From positions 478,501 to 542,500 of the forward strand of contig JABMCL010001766.1 in NCBI GenBank assembly GCA_018857735.1: a stretch of 64,000 nt of DNA, given 5' to 3'. The notes beneath the pieces were generated by a model, which worked only from the letters and a program-made list of their open reading frames with translations, made no database searches and was not told where the DNA came from. Shown here piece by piece: positions 1 to 11,205 of the stretch; within the stretch, counting starts at the first letter, position 1, and each line of letters starts with the position of its first letter. The position numbers were made by a program, and so were the translations under genes. This DNA comes from Alviniconcha marisindica. Lineage: Eukaryota; Mollusca; Gastropoda; Provannidae.

Positions 1-1491
1 AATTAGGCACTGTTTCCATTAAATGCAGACCAAAGTCTCATCAAAAAAGAATAAATCTAAAAAGTGGCTAATTAGTAATTAATGTATACTGTACCAACCA
101 TACAAAGTCTGAACCAGATTGGACTAGAACTTAACAAACACGTGTTATACAGCTCTCCAGTTCTCTGTTTTCAAATGTACATGGTGTAAACAGCTAAAGA
201 TCTACAGTGGTCATTGTCACTCAAAATTTAAAAGAGCTCAGTGAAACGACATCTGGAAAAGGGCCGACTTTAAAGGTTTTTGTTGAGGCTGATACTATTA
301 TGAGTAATATTTTCTTCAAATTTGTTCCTTTTTCTTTTAAACATGACATTTCAGGCAGCTACTTTGAAAAAGACACACACAGAAACAGTTTTTCATGCCT
401 CCAGTCTTACCAATTGCTCCCATGTTGAAGAACTGCCAACATCATAAAAATAGCACTGCAGTAAATATGTGTATCTTCTGGCCCATCTGTTTGACAATCA
501 CACAAAGTTTGAACCTGACTGGATAAGACTTTGCTATCACAACTTTAACTTCTAACTGTTCAACATTGTTAAGACCTTGAAATAAAAAGCAAAAGTCACA
601 AACTGTGGTACAAATGGGTAAAGGTACTACCAGGTACTGCTCAGTACTACCATTTCAAATTTGACACTGATGATGATGGCATTCTTCACAAGGACAAACA
701 GACAGCCAGACCAACGTTGACAATCACACAGACTCACCTCTCTCTTTCATGCAAGTCAAAAGTCACGTTGAAAACATACTTGGAAATAAATAGTTACAGA
801 ACCAAAAAGTAACGAACTCAACTCTTTTGCATTGGTCCACTGGACAAGATGCTTATATTTCTGCGTCCCTGCTTGTACTTGTAGAGGACTGTACAGGTGT
901 TAGTCTCAATGTGTAACATGCAACCATACTTCATGAATTAGTGAATACCATGTATAATATAAATATATAATATGAATGACCACTCAATAAAACATCCTTC
1001 GTATCAATCATGCAAGTGAACAATCCTAGAACTCATAGGAATGTCCCCCAAGAAGCAAACTATTGTGCACACTTGGCAAGGAGCCTGGAGAGACCCCTTC
1101 ACATTCAAAGAATATTTAAAATACTAAAACAGAAAACAGAAGTCATTGTGGAGAATCCATCTCAAGCACAACTTCTGCTCAGTCTAAAGAAACTATGCAA
1201 GAAGTCTCAGCCACAGCCACAGGAAGAATTATTCAATCAACTTTAAAGAAACCCTTGAATGTTTTCTGAGTACTCCTCCGTAGTGCACTCTGTTTCCATG
1301 TTTTGCGAACTTGCTTCAGTTCAAGGCACATCCTTGAAACCTGTCTCATCAAAATCATCCCTATCAAGCTGGTCGGCATCAAAGAGAGGCCTTGTTCATA
1401 TGATGTGTTCACACTTTTATTCACAGTTTGCAGCAAAGGGTAACTGCTGAGCAAGTTAGAGGCAATGAATGAAGTCCTCACTGCTATGGCA
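1..1491. other. 3' flank of the G-alpha gene, no gene seen
   Basis: AT-rich sequence downstream of the G-alpha stop codon. It may contain the end of that gene's 3' UTR. Open frames here are short and resemble no family I recognise. No tRNA-like or transposon-coding signal was seen. Confidence 0.5.
1416..1421 (-). promoter_or_regulatory. Candidate polyadenylation signal of the G-alpha gene
   Basis: The minus strand reads AATAAA about 71 nt after the stop codon. It is the first canonical signal downstream, but G-alpha transcripts often have longer 3' UTRs, so a more distal site is possible. Confidence 0.35.
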
Positions 1492-2061
1492 CTACTGCAG
1501 CATCAAGGAACGAAGATTATCATGCAAGATGGTGTCCTTCACATCCTGAAACACATGCTTGATGTTTTCTGTGTCGATGGCGGTGGTGAAGTGGTGAAAC
1601 AGTGGCTTGTTCCTCTCTCGTCGGCGTGAATCGAACAGATGGAGCTCAAAGATCTTCACTGCAGCAATGTCCCTAGGATCACCCTGAAACTCATCGAAAT
1701 AGTCCTCTATGCTTACATACTTGATCTTCTCCTCCAGTAAATCCATCTTGTTCAGGAAGAGGATAATGGAAACGTTGCTGAATGATTTGTTGTTGATGAT
1801 TGTCTCAAAGATGTCACAGGACTCCTGTAGCCGGTTGGTCTTCCTGTCCTCCATTAGGACTTGGTCAAACTCTGATGATGCAGCCAGGAAGAGAATCGAG
1901 GTTATGCCCACAAAACACTGGTACCACTTCTGTCTCTGTGACCTCTGACCACCAACATCAATGAAGAGGAAAGGTATGCCTTTGATAAGGATGTTGTGCT
2001 CTGAGATTCCCTTTGTCGCCTTGCGGGCGTGCAAGATGTCTTGTTTGGTGGGCAAGTAATT
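1492..2061 (-). CDS. GNA12/13: G-alpha 12/13 coding exon 3 (terminal)
   Basis: Encodes residues 172-360 plus the stop codon. It starts after an AG acceptor with NYLPTKQD in phase 0. It carries switches I and II ([11 protein letters not shown]), NKMD, TTAID and the receptor-contacting C-terminal helix, so most of the catalytic Ras-like domain lies in one exon. Confidence 0.95.
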   Translation of the reverse strand, partial: NYLPTKQDILHARKATKGISEHNILIKGIPFLFIDVGGQRSQRQKWYQCFVGITSILFLAASSEFDQVLMEDRKTNRLQESCDIFETIINNKSFSNVSIILFLNKMDLLEEKIKYVSIEDYFDEFQGDPRDIAAVKIFELHLFDSRRRERNKPLFHHFTTAIDTENIKHVFQDVKDTILHDNLRSLMLQ

Positions 2062-5000
2062 CTGAAGAAAAAACACAGTAATGAATGAAAATGCAAATTA
2101 AATGCATACTGGTTACAATGAAAATAAGAACTAAACCTTCAAAGTAAACTCACAAAGATGGTGAGGAGAAATAATACTGTAAAACATGCATATTTAATTG
2201 ACTAAGGCTACTGACAATTTTGGGCACTCTGCCAATTCTAACCAGATTTTTATGCCCAAAAGCAGAACATTTCTTGCGCAACACATAAAGTTCTGATAAA
2301 TGTAGAGCTATCAATATCAGTACTCCTTTATTCTGCAATTTATCACTGCATCAGTACTGCTTTCGCACATGTTACCTTTTCACCTAGCCCGCCTTTAGAT
2401 GAGGAATACTAAAATCAATAAATAAAGGAATGCTTGTAAACAAACAAAAAATAGTGAATAATACATCAGTAGCTCATCCTAAGTGGGTTCCAATTCAACT
2501 GTACAAAGTGACAAACAAAATAATAATGATGGAGATTTCTAATTCTCCAATGTCAACTGCAATTTAAGCATGCTGTGCTTCACAATAGCAAGCAAAAAAA
2601 GAATGAGAACAAGTCTGTGGGTGGGTGCGATAGAGCGTGTGGAGGAAAGGGGGGATTGAAAGTGCAAGCCTGCTTTGCAGCTTTGGTGCAAGCATGTAAA
2701 CAGGCCTGACTGATGGTTGAAGTGTTGCTTTGGGTCCACAGAAACTGTAGGTTTATTAGGGACCGGAGCCCAGGACGTCCACCTTGACTTTCACACTGTT
2801 CCTGAGCTCTATAAGCAGGCCTCAGGAGCTTCTCTGCTTTTTAAGCCTTCCAGCAAAAGGCTGAGAAAGCATGGCTGCCGGTGCTCTGGAGTCTTTGATC
2901 AATGAACAGGTCTTATGACTTCAACTGTCACACCAGTACATTTGTACAAACTTGCATTGGCTAGTTTTTGTATACAACTTACAAGCTGAGTAAAGTGTCT
3001 GTCAGCTGCTCAGACTTAGCAGGGGCATACTCGTGCAAGCAAAAAAGTTACAGTCAAATTGTCCATTTCACTAAAATAACACTTCTTTTTTTAAACATCT
3101 GGTGTACTGAATTAAATACAAACAAACAAAACTTCACTATCCAGCAAAAGAAATTTGAGACATTTTTTCTTTCTCAATTGATCACTATCAGTGCCCTTAA
3201 AAGAACTAGCCTTCTCAGATTGTGAAGGGAAAAAAATTCTGTATGAACTGTTATTTCATTTTAGTCACGATTTGTGTTACATGTTTTCAAATGCAGGCTA
3301 ATTTTACCAAAAAATTACCAGTTATTATCTGTTAAAAAACAGACTGGGGTCAAAACCAGTAGACCACACCTTTTCTCACGGATGTACATTATTCTTTCGC
3401 ACTGTCTCTTGCTTTGGACCCCACATTTGGAATTCACTCCCACAAGACCTTAGACACTGCTCAACCCTGTCATCTTTTAAAGCCAAACTGAAAACCTTTG
3501 TCTTCTCACAGTATTTCCACCCCAACTAATATCACACCCAATTTCTACTACAGTCATTGTGTGTGTGTGTGCGTATGCACACGCACTTGCTCATACAGAT
3601 CGGTATCATACATTTTTGAATTCATTGCAGTTTGTGTGTGTGCATGCGTGCATGCATGTGTGCGTTTGTTTTTCCATATAATACTTTATCTAAATTGTTT
3701 TGGTAGGACTGCGCTCTACGTGTGTCTGGAATATACTATTTAGGTTAATATGTTTCATGGCGTTGATGAGCACATGATAAATGTACATTATTATAATTAT
3801 TAACACTGCAAAATGTCACCAAACTCCAAAAAGACTGATAAAACAATCCATAAAAATGACTTTATTACATGAACTGTATTAGTTAGTATTAGTGTATGCA
3901 AAACTGAGAACTCCCTGGTGTTCCATCCCTGGCGCCAAAGACATTTTGGTGATGTCAAAATGAAACGTGGGAAAAGAGCACACTATGTGGTAATGAACCT
4001 GTGAAATGGTGATGGTGTCAACAACAACAAAATTCACTTTATAAAACCAACATAAAATCTGTGGCACATTTAGTTGCAAAACCTTTACTGTAGATCATGT
4101 TCTTTTAACCTGCTCCAAGCACATGACTCTTTACAACAATACAAGAAGTTTAGCCAGAAATGGATAGTTCCTTTAAGACACAGTAGTGAAAGGCAGGAAC
4201 AGGAAGACATCATTTTTATTTTTTTAAATGATACTATTACAGTATTACTAATAGTAGTACTTAATAACTTTCTTTTAGTTAAATTCAAAATACAAATAAA
4301 TAAATAAATATATAATCCTAAAAATTTACAGTCAGGAATCCTTCTGGTGGAATCACTCTAGACAGCAATTCATGTTTACCTTTTTCATACATAGTGTACT
4401 CATAATGTAGTAACAAAATAGGTGACTTTCCCTTACAATAGGTGACATTATTTTAGGCCCTTGCAGTTTGCCAAAGAACTGAAGATAGACAATGTCAAAA
4501 AGGCCATGTAGGGTGACAATAATGTGCCTAAGATACAATGATCACAATAATAATTACATGAAATGATATACTGAAAGAAAAATAATTACCGGTTCTGCTA
4601 TTCTGTCCAACTGACCCATGAAGTATTGCAAAGAGTCACCCTGAAACAGATAGGGCATATACATAGTAACGATTCTGTCACTCTCATTAATGTCAAGCAC
4701 CTCAAACAACACAGTTCTAACATTCTGGCTAACTAGCAACAGTAACACTGAAACTAGTACTAACAGATACAGATACTAGTTAGTAACACTATAACAGTAG
4801 AAGTAGACACAAAACTCTCCTTCTACTGTTCTAGGAGTTGCTGAGAACATTTGCACACAATATCATGAACACCACAAAATAGATCGTAATTGGTTTTTGA
4901 TGCCTAGTCAATAACAGCTATACTGACAGTGTGAATCACCACAAAAACTCAAACAAAACATGAAAAGACATTACTATAATTTATAGATAAACTGTGTTAC

Positions 5001-8000
5001 TGTCCCTACAACATCAATAGTAAAAGTTGTATGATATTAACATATAAAACAACAAAAACCTGTATGGAGTGTGTGTGTGTGTGTATGTGTCTTTGGGTTA
5101 TTTTTAAACTCTCCGTGATCTTAAAAGCAGGTCAAGGTAAAAATAATATCAACAGCACCAAACGTTTTTTGATACTATTCTGTAGCCCCATATGGAAATT
5201 ATTGGGGTGGGGTGGGGGGGAGGGGGGCTATTGGGAGGGAGGGATTGGGCGGGGGGAATGGTTTGGGATTCATCTGTCACATTCAATCCTCTGATGCCTT
5301 CAAAACTACATTAAAAGCTCATCTCTACAATGTGTGGTATGGTAGGAACACAAATTATACAATATTAATCAATTTAATGTTTATTTTAGATGTTTTATTG
5401 ATAATATAATATTACAAATTATAATACGTTTTTGCGGATCTTGTTAAGTGTGGTGTGGTCACCCTTGTCAGTGTGATAGTACACTATTACTATAGAATTA
5501 GAAATGAGCACTATTATTAATATTATTACTGTTACTCTGTTTTTAAACATTCACTACTTTGTTAAGCACTCCGAGTCTGATCCTTTTGTGACCAAACTTG
5601 ATACACCAACTGGTCATACTATTTATTCAGTAGTAGATGAAGTGTCAGGTACCAAGCATCCCCAATATGTCTGCTTTGTGTTGGCAGGTAGTCTGACTGT
5701 CAAGCATTTGAACACTTCAGGTCTTCCAAAATGCAAGCCACTTGACTTACACCACAGTAGTTGCTTTGCCCACCAGTCTATCTCATCTGCTCTGTCAGTG
5801 TCAGTGTCACTTCCCTTGATACCAGCATGTCCAGGATCTTAGAAGATGGAGGTCAAATGCTATCAGAAGTGTCAGCAGTATCACATGCCAGTCTGGACTG
5901 CATTCAACCTTGGTATGCTGGTACATCATTAACAGATGGTGTGTGGTTTGAAAGGTGTGGGTTGCTATCTTCATCTCACAGCACTTTAACAGTGCATCAT
6001 TCTTAAACAGAGGCTGAGACTAGAGTGAGAGAGTCAGGCATAACTTTGGGTTGCTATCTTTGATTCTGAAGTAAAAGTCACAGCATGGGTGAGCTACGTA
6101 AGACTATTTGAAATGTAACTTGTAATTATAACTATAATTTGTATAAAGTAGAATATTATTATAAATTTAGAAACTTCTCGAACAATATTGTATCTATATA
6201 TATATATATATGGTTATTAGACCAGAACCCTCTTAAAAACAAACTTCTGAGATGAAATTATGTCTTTATAATAGATGACAAAGTGCTCAGAATACCCTAC
6301 CATATTTTCCTTGTAACCTTATTTTAAAAGTATTTTATTTTTACCACATATTTCTGTTAAAAAGAAATCATTCTGGTAGTCCCATTCCCAGAAACTTTCC
6401 CTAAATGGAGGTCACTATAATTATGATATATCTGCTCAGAAGTCCCATCTGTTTAAAACATATAATTTATAAACCTGTACTGAATCACTCAACAGCAAAT
6501 TCTCTAACACACTCCCCCCCCCCCCCCCCCCCCCCCCCCCACACACACTTGTCATTTTATTTTGGTTGACAGTGTGTGTGTAATAACAATCAACATTAAC
6601 TACAAGCAAACACACAAACAAAAATGTACAAGTATACATGTATATATATATATATATAATACATATTGTAAAGAATCACAGATTAAGAGTGCATAACAAC
6701 AAACAGGCAAAAGTGAAACCATTATCAATCACCAGAAGCATTGTCAAAGCTAAACAGAATTATATTACTTATAATTAGTTATATAATTTCTATAAATTTA
6801 TGCGCTTTAAAATAAACAGTATCAGTAAGAAACTATCACACACATTATAAATGTAGGTCTACACAATAGGCACAAGTATTTAACTATCAGTGACAGTGTA
6901 TCACTATTCTCATTCTATCCCTTCCCTTCAAACACAGACCCACATCCATACTACCCCTCACCCTGGCACACATGCCCACACAAACATCCATACACCCCCT
7001 CACACACACACATTCAGTGGTTCCATGTTCACTATCATCACTACCACCCCTTTCCCAGTCCCAGCAAACACAGGTCATGACAAAACAGAGAGAGGGGGAG
7101 AGAGAGAGACTCACACAGAGAGACAAGCATAAATGTGCTCTTCAAACACTACAAATACAACAGGCAAAGGTGAACCCTACACCCAGACACACAGGAAGGC
7201 AAACATAATATTTGCAGCCAATGGCAATAATCTCTTGAAGGCATGGTCTGTCAACAGTGGCAGGATAAATTCAATGAAGGGGAAAAATGACCACCTCCAC
7301 AGAGCTGGAAACAAGTGCCACCGGTAGAAATTCATGGGTGAATGATTCAGTAAATGAGAGGGTGGCTAAGCAGAAAGCTGCCTAGAATGGGGGACGCTTA
7401 AATTTTGACAGTATTCAGCATGTAGTAATGTATTCATGTAGAGTAGTAATAACTAAAGTATTTATAAAGCGCAAAATCTTGTCCATAGAGACTATTCTAA
7501 ATCTAAGTGCATACACACACACACACATGCACACACACACAGACACAGTGACACACACACACACAAATACACAGAGGCACCCACACACATGAGCATTCTG
7601 ACTATACAAAGCTGAATTTACATACAGTTTTTATATTAATATTATATCCTGCACAGCACCATCCTGAACAGAGCTAGCTGCAAAACCCTGATGAAAGGAG
7701 GAGGTGAGTGATGGTAGCTGGCACCCAGAGGGAGGCAGAGAGGGAGTGGGCTGAGCCTCAACAGACTCCAGTTTTAGACTGGTCATGAAAAGAAGGGGCT
7801 TCACAGCCCCTGCTGATTAAGCAGCCCAGCAGAAACCCCCTGGCAGTGATTATCACAAAAAATATTAGGTGTATCTTATCACCCACAGGGCTTTAAACAG
7901 ATTATCAGGCGCCATGCTGGCAGTGTCAGGGGGAGTCTACAGTCAGTGTTCTGACTACAGCTGCCTTCCTGTTAGTGGTTTTGAACATTGCCAGTGCCAC

Positions 8001-10972
8001 TGACTGCACAGGCAATGTTTAATGTTCTAATTGCTGTACTACATTTCTTTCTTTCTTTCTGTTTTTTTTTTTTTTTTTTTAAAGGTTAATGCACTTGATC
8101 AGTATATTTTATGGACTAAAACATGAAAGGAACAGGATAACCCATTATTCACATATCATTAATAATAAGTTATACAATTTATAACCACAACACCCATACC
8201 CACCCACGACAGGTTATGAAGTTCTGCAGTTAAACTCAAACTTGTCAAAGTAAAAAATCAAATTATAAGTATATAACATAGTAACCTCTGATTTCCATGA
8301 AATACTGAATAATTTAGAAAGCAACATAACTGTCTGAAAAATGTTATGGGGGCAGCATCCTTACCATAACTCTGTAACTGTCATAAGGTGCATGTACCCT
8401 GATATAAGATTATCACCATCATGGTTGACTGGGTGTTAAAGCCACTTCCAAGTGCCACAACCAAATCTTTACTCTGGAAATGTCCATCTCTCCATTATTA
8501 ACTTAAGTACTACGTCACATAAACCTTTTCTGATTTTTATTTTTATTATTATTATTAGTGTGTTCAGGCACCACTATGGCCTATGTTCCATTAGATCTTA
8601 AAAAACTGTGTATTTGACTTTGATCTTGATGGCCTAAAGGCTAAACAGTCTGCACTGAGCATCCAATCTTATTATGTTATTTTTAAAAAATACACACGGA
8701 TTTACCAAGGAAATAAAACTTGCCAATCTTCTTTTCAGACATCCTTGCGACCATGAAATTGGACCAAGGTCACAAATATTGGTATGGGTGGGTAATATAT
8801 TTACCTAATCACAAAACTGAAAAGATACAAGAGAAGAAACATCACAAAAATGTTCATTTAACATTTACACTAAGAAAAGCCCGGGGGGGAAACCACCATA
8901 TCTGAGTTCTTACTAAGTCAAAATTAGAAAACTTACAATCAAATCAATTAATGATGCTTGTTATTCCCCTGGTAAGGCTAGTTAAACTAAAGTAGTAAAG
9001 AATACAGACATAAAAATTTAACATGTACATGTTCATACATATGTTATTTAAACACCACAGTCACCAAAAAAAATAAAAAATGGACATGGTCTCATCAAGT
9101 CTCAACATTATTATTATAATTAACATTACTAATATTATAGTATGTTGATATTATCAACAAAATGAAGTCTGAACACTATCCGATCAGAAATTTCTCAGCT
9201 AAGCACTGTGACCTTTCTCATTTTCTGTTGATCATTTTCTCATTTTCTGTTTCTGTGCTCTGCAAAACCTCCAAAATATTGCTGAGCACAGGCCAAGATC
9301 ATCCAAAATGGTACGAAACCAAACGTGTTTACAAGTTAGTTCAGTGAAGTACTGACGATTTTTAACTATTTTCACAGTACACACACACACAGAAAAGGAA
9401 GATTTCTCACAGTGTTTGAGGAAATGTCAATACAACTGTTAAATGAAATAATTTAAAAGCTGTAATAACTAATATCTTCTTCCTGTCCTCTTCTGTCCAC
9501 TAATTAATACTACTCACAGGTGTTTTTACAATATGCTTACCTACTGTATGTACATTGTGAGTAAAATAACTGCATTTAAAATGTGTCCTAGAACTTTATG
9601 TATACATGTATACTAATAACTGTACATCATAATATGTGTGTGTCATGGGGTGGGGGGGAGGCTTACACTAGGGTCAGACTTACAGAGAGTGTAGTCTGCA
9701 AAGAAAGCAATGATGATGCCTACACTTACAGAGAGGTACAGCGAGGATGAAATTACAATCTGCATAAAATTTAAAATTTATCCTCCATCATCTGGCAGCA
9801 CTTATCTAAACTGCAGTGTGCGTGTGCATGTGTGTGTGTGTGACAGAAAGAGAGTGTGTGTGTGTGTGTTTGTAAAACTGAAAGAGACTCAGAGTGGCTA
9901 ATTTTCACAGCCAAAAGGAACATAATGAAGGAAAATGTAATCATGCACTACGATGCAGTTGGTGACGCAGAGCAAGACTACAAGTACAACTACACAGTAC
10001 AAGAGCACTCGGCGACTCGCTCTCAAACGTCAAGCTAAACAAATAAAACATGCACAAGCATGGTTATGGGTGACCATCATAGGCTAGGCTGGTGTTAAAT
10101 TTTGTACAGACTCTACAAAAGTCCTTCGGATGAAACTATAAACCGAGGACCCCTATGTGTATGTAACGCATGCAAAAAAGATCACATACGCACATTAAAG
10201 ACAGATCTAGTAGATCTACTGTACTCCATGCCACAGCTCAGTGGATTATAAAAAACACCAAAATCGCCCAGTATACATTCAAACTAGTAAAAGTGCCAAC
10301 TGTCATATTAACTCGTGTATTCATAGTCATCTCCTGATGGTCTTCAAACTGAGTTCGACACTATAGAATGTATACGGTACTAGTAACAAGTATACCGAAG
10401 AAAAGCTTCGATATCCGGTGACGGTTTATCACTGCAAAGTGGAAATGAGCTGGCGGGTACCTACTTGTATTGTTCACACACTTTTGTTAAAAATATTTTA
10501 TTATACTTACAAGCTGAAACTCTCTCCGCCTGTCAAATGCTGCGCGAATTCCACTGTCCTCCCACAACCTTCGAATTGGTTCCAAATACGTGGCGAACAC
10601 CCGTTCATCCATTTTTGTGTTGGCATCATAGGCAAAAACGAAGTTAGCATCTTTCTCATGAGCTTCATCCTGCCAAGGTATCCCGAGCTTCTGCCTCGCG
10701 TCTATCAAGACCCGCATTCCTTTGACGATATTGTTGTACACAACAATTCTGTATTCCTGCAGCGCTCCATCACTGAATTCTTGCCCGTGGATGATCTTCA
10801 TTTGTTTGAGGAAAGTACTTTTCCCACTCTCACCAGCACCCAGGAGTAAAATCCGCACAGTTCTCCTGAATGTCAGCCTTTCCTTCATGAGACCTTTGTC
10901 GATCTCTCGACTTTTGTACCGCTGTTGTTTCTCATGTTCGTTCACGCAGCAACACATGAGAAGGTCCGCCAT
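1492..10972 (-). CDS. GNA12/13: Guanine nucleotide-binding protein alpha subunit, G12/13 class (GNA12/GNA13-like)
   Basis: Membrane-attached GTPase that couples G-protein-coupled receptors to RhoGEFs and so to RhoA. Coding exons on the minus strand are 10972-10511, 4640-4590 and 2061-1492; both introns are phase 0 with GT-AG ends, giving 360 residues (vertebrate G12/13 alphas are roughly 377-381). The P-loop GAGESGKST is at residues 45-53, the switch I Arg at 184, DVGGQ with the catalytic Gln at 206-210, NKMD at 275-278 and the TTAID guanine-binding loop at 330-334. The C-terminus DNLRSLMLQ is of the G12/13 type; Gi and Gq end differently. There is no Met-Gly start, so no N-myristoylation is expected; Cys 7-9 are probable palmitoylation sites, as in this class. 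No frameshift or missing catalytic residue was seen. The sequence alone does not separate GNA12 from GNA13: invertebrates usually have one gene (Drosophila concertina). Confidence 0.96.
3400..3805 (+). repeat. 3' end of a non-LTR retrotransposon (LINE)
   Basis: At about 3414-3527 the plus strand reads [14 protein letters not shown], then a short spacer, then [14 protein letters not shown] and a stop. This is the characteristic C-terminal 'WNSLP...F+..LK..LF' end of CR1/Jockey-type reverse-transcriptase polyproteins. A (GT)-rich 3' UTR follows, ending in an AT-rich tail that resembles one at 30536-30590. The copy is 5'-truncated and antisense to the G-alpha gene, in its second intron. Confidence 0.7.
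4590..4640 (-). CDS. GNA12/13: G-alpha 12/13 coding exon 2 (51 nt)
   Basis: A 17-codon exon, [17 protein letters not shown] (residues 155-171), between a TTTCAG acceptor and a GTAATT donor, phase 0 at both ends. It aligns with the helical-domain segment (V/L)..F(L/M)..LDRI that precedes switch I in every G-alpha, which confirms it although it is too short to stand out as an open frame. Confidence 0.93.
5287..5331 (+). repeat. LINE C-terminal fragment
   Basis: The plus strand reads [15 protein letters not shown], matching the 'F+..LK.HL' end of non-LTR polyproteins. A second short, decayed LINE 3' end in G-alpha intron 1, preceded by a G-rich run. Confidence 0.4.
6514..6540. repeat. Poly-C tract (27 C)
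   Basis: Uninterrupted run of 27 C followed by a short (CA)n, in G-alpha intron 1. The exact length is likely unreliable in any assembly. Confidence 0.9.
7440..7580 (-). repeat. SINE-like dispersed repeat with (CA)n end
   Basis: Read on the minus strand, (GT)n is followed by AGAATAGTCTCTATGGACAA and GCGCTTTATAAATACTTTA. The same block occurs in plus orientation at 32817-32940, again directly after (GT)n. Two copies sharing the same microsatellite junction point to a mobile family with a built-in GT end. Confidence 0.6.
7665..8000. other. GC-richer block in G-alpha intron 1, unclassified
   Basis: About 330 bp visibly richer in G+C than the surrounding intron, without an open frame I recognise. 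It could be an old repeat (its left part resembles the repeats at 47.1 and 47.5 kb) or an intronic regulatory element. I cannot decide from the sequence. Confidence 0.3.
10115..10200 (+). repeat. Decayed copy of a dispersed CCTTCGGATG-type repeat
   Basis: Reads GTCCTTCGGATGAAACTATA then ACCGAGGACCCC. It matches, from memory, a highly dispersed element of molluscan genomes (CCTTCGGATGAGACG... ACCGAGGTCCC). It is one of the cues for a mollusc and should be confirmed by a repeat search. Confidence 0.5.
10511..10972 (-). CDS. GNA12/13: G-alpha 12/13 coding exon 1
   Basis: Encodes residues 1-154, starting [10 protein letters not shown] and containing the P-loop GAGESGKST and most of the helical domain; it ends EFQL before the GTAAGT donor at 10510. 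The start is the only upstream ATG giving the compact class-typical N-terminus with a Cys cluster. Confidence 0.95.
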
Positions 10973-11100
10973 TTTGGTCGTCTCACCCCGCCTATGACGT
11001 CAGAGGTAAACACTTCCGGCATGATGACAGTGGAGCATCAGTTGAAGGGGGCGGGGCACATACTACTGGTCGGTTTGCCAAGAGGGTGAGGTCATAAATG
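10973..11100 (-). promoter_or_regulatory. Probable promoter / 5' UTR of the G-alpha gene
   Basis: Contains a perfect CRE palindrome TGACGTCA at 10995-11002, only 23 bp upstream of the ATG, and a GC box (GGGGCGGGG) at 11047-11056. CpG dinucleotides are more frequent here than in flanking DNA. Binding by CREB/ATF or Sp1/KLF factors is inferred from consensus. The CRE may lie in the 5' UTR, depending on the start site. Confidence 0.55.
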
Positions 11101-11129
11101 ATGTAGGCCTACCCAAAAAAAGTGTCCTC

Positions 11130-11146
11130 TGTGTGCGTGTGTGTGT

Positions 11147-11204
<58 letters not shown>
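11130..11204. repeat. (GT)n microsatellite
   Basis: About 35 GT dinucleotides with two early interruptions, just upstream of the G-alpha promoter. Confidence 0.95.

Positions 11205-11205
<1 letters not shown>

Noticed and set aside
5504..5842. 112-codon plus-strand open frame in G-alpha intron 1
   Set aside because: No recognisable domain, low-complexity Ser/Val end, no splice context. Length is compatible with chance.
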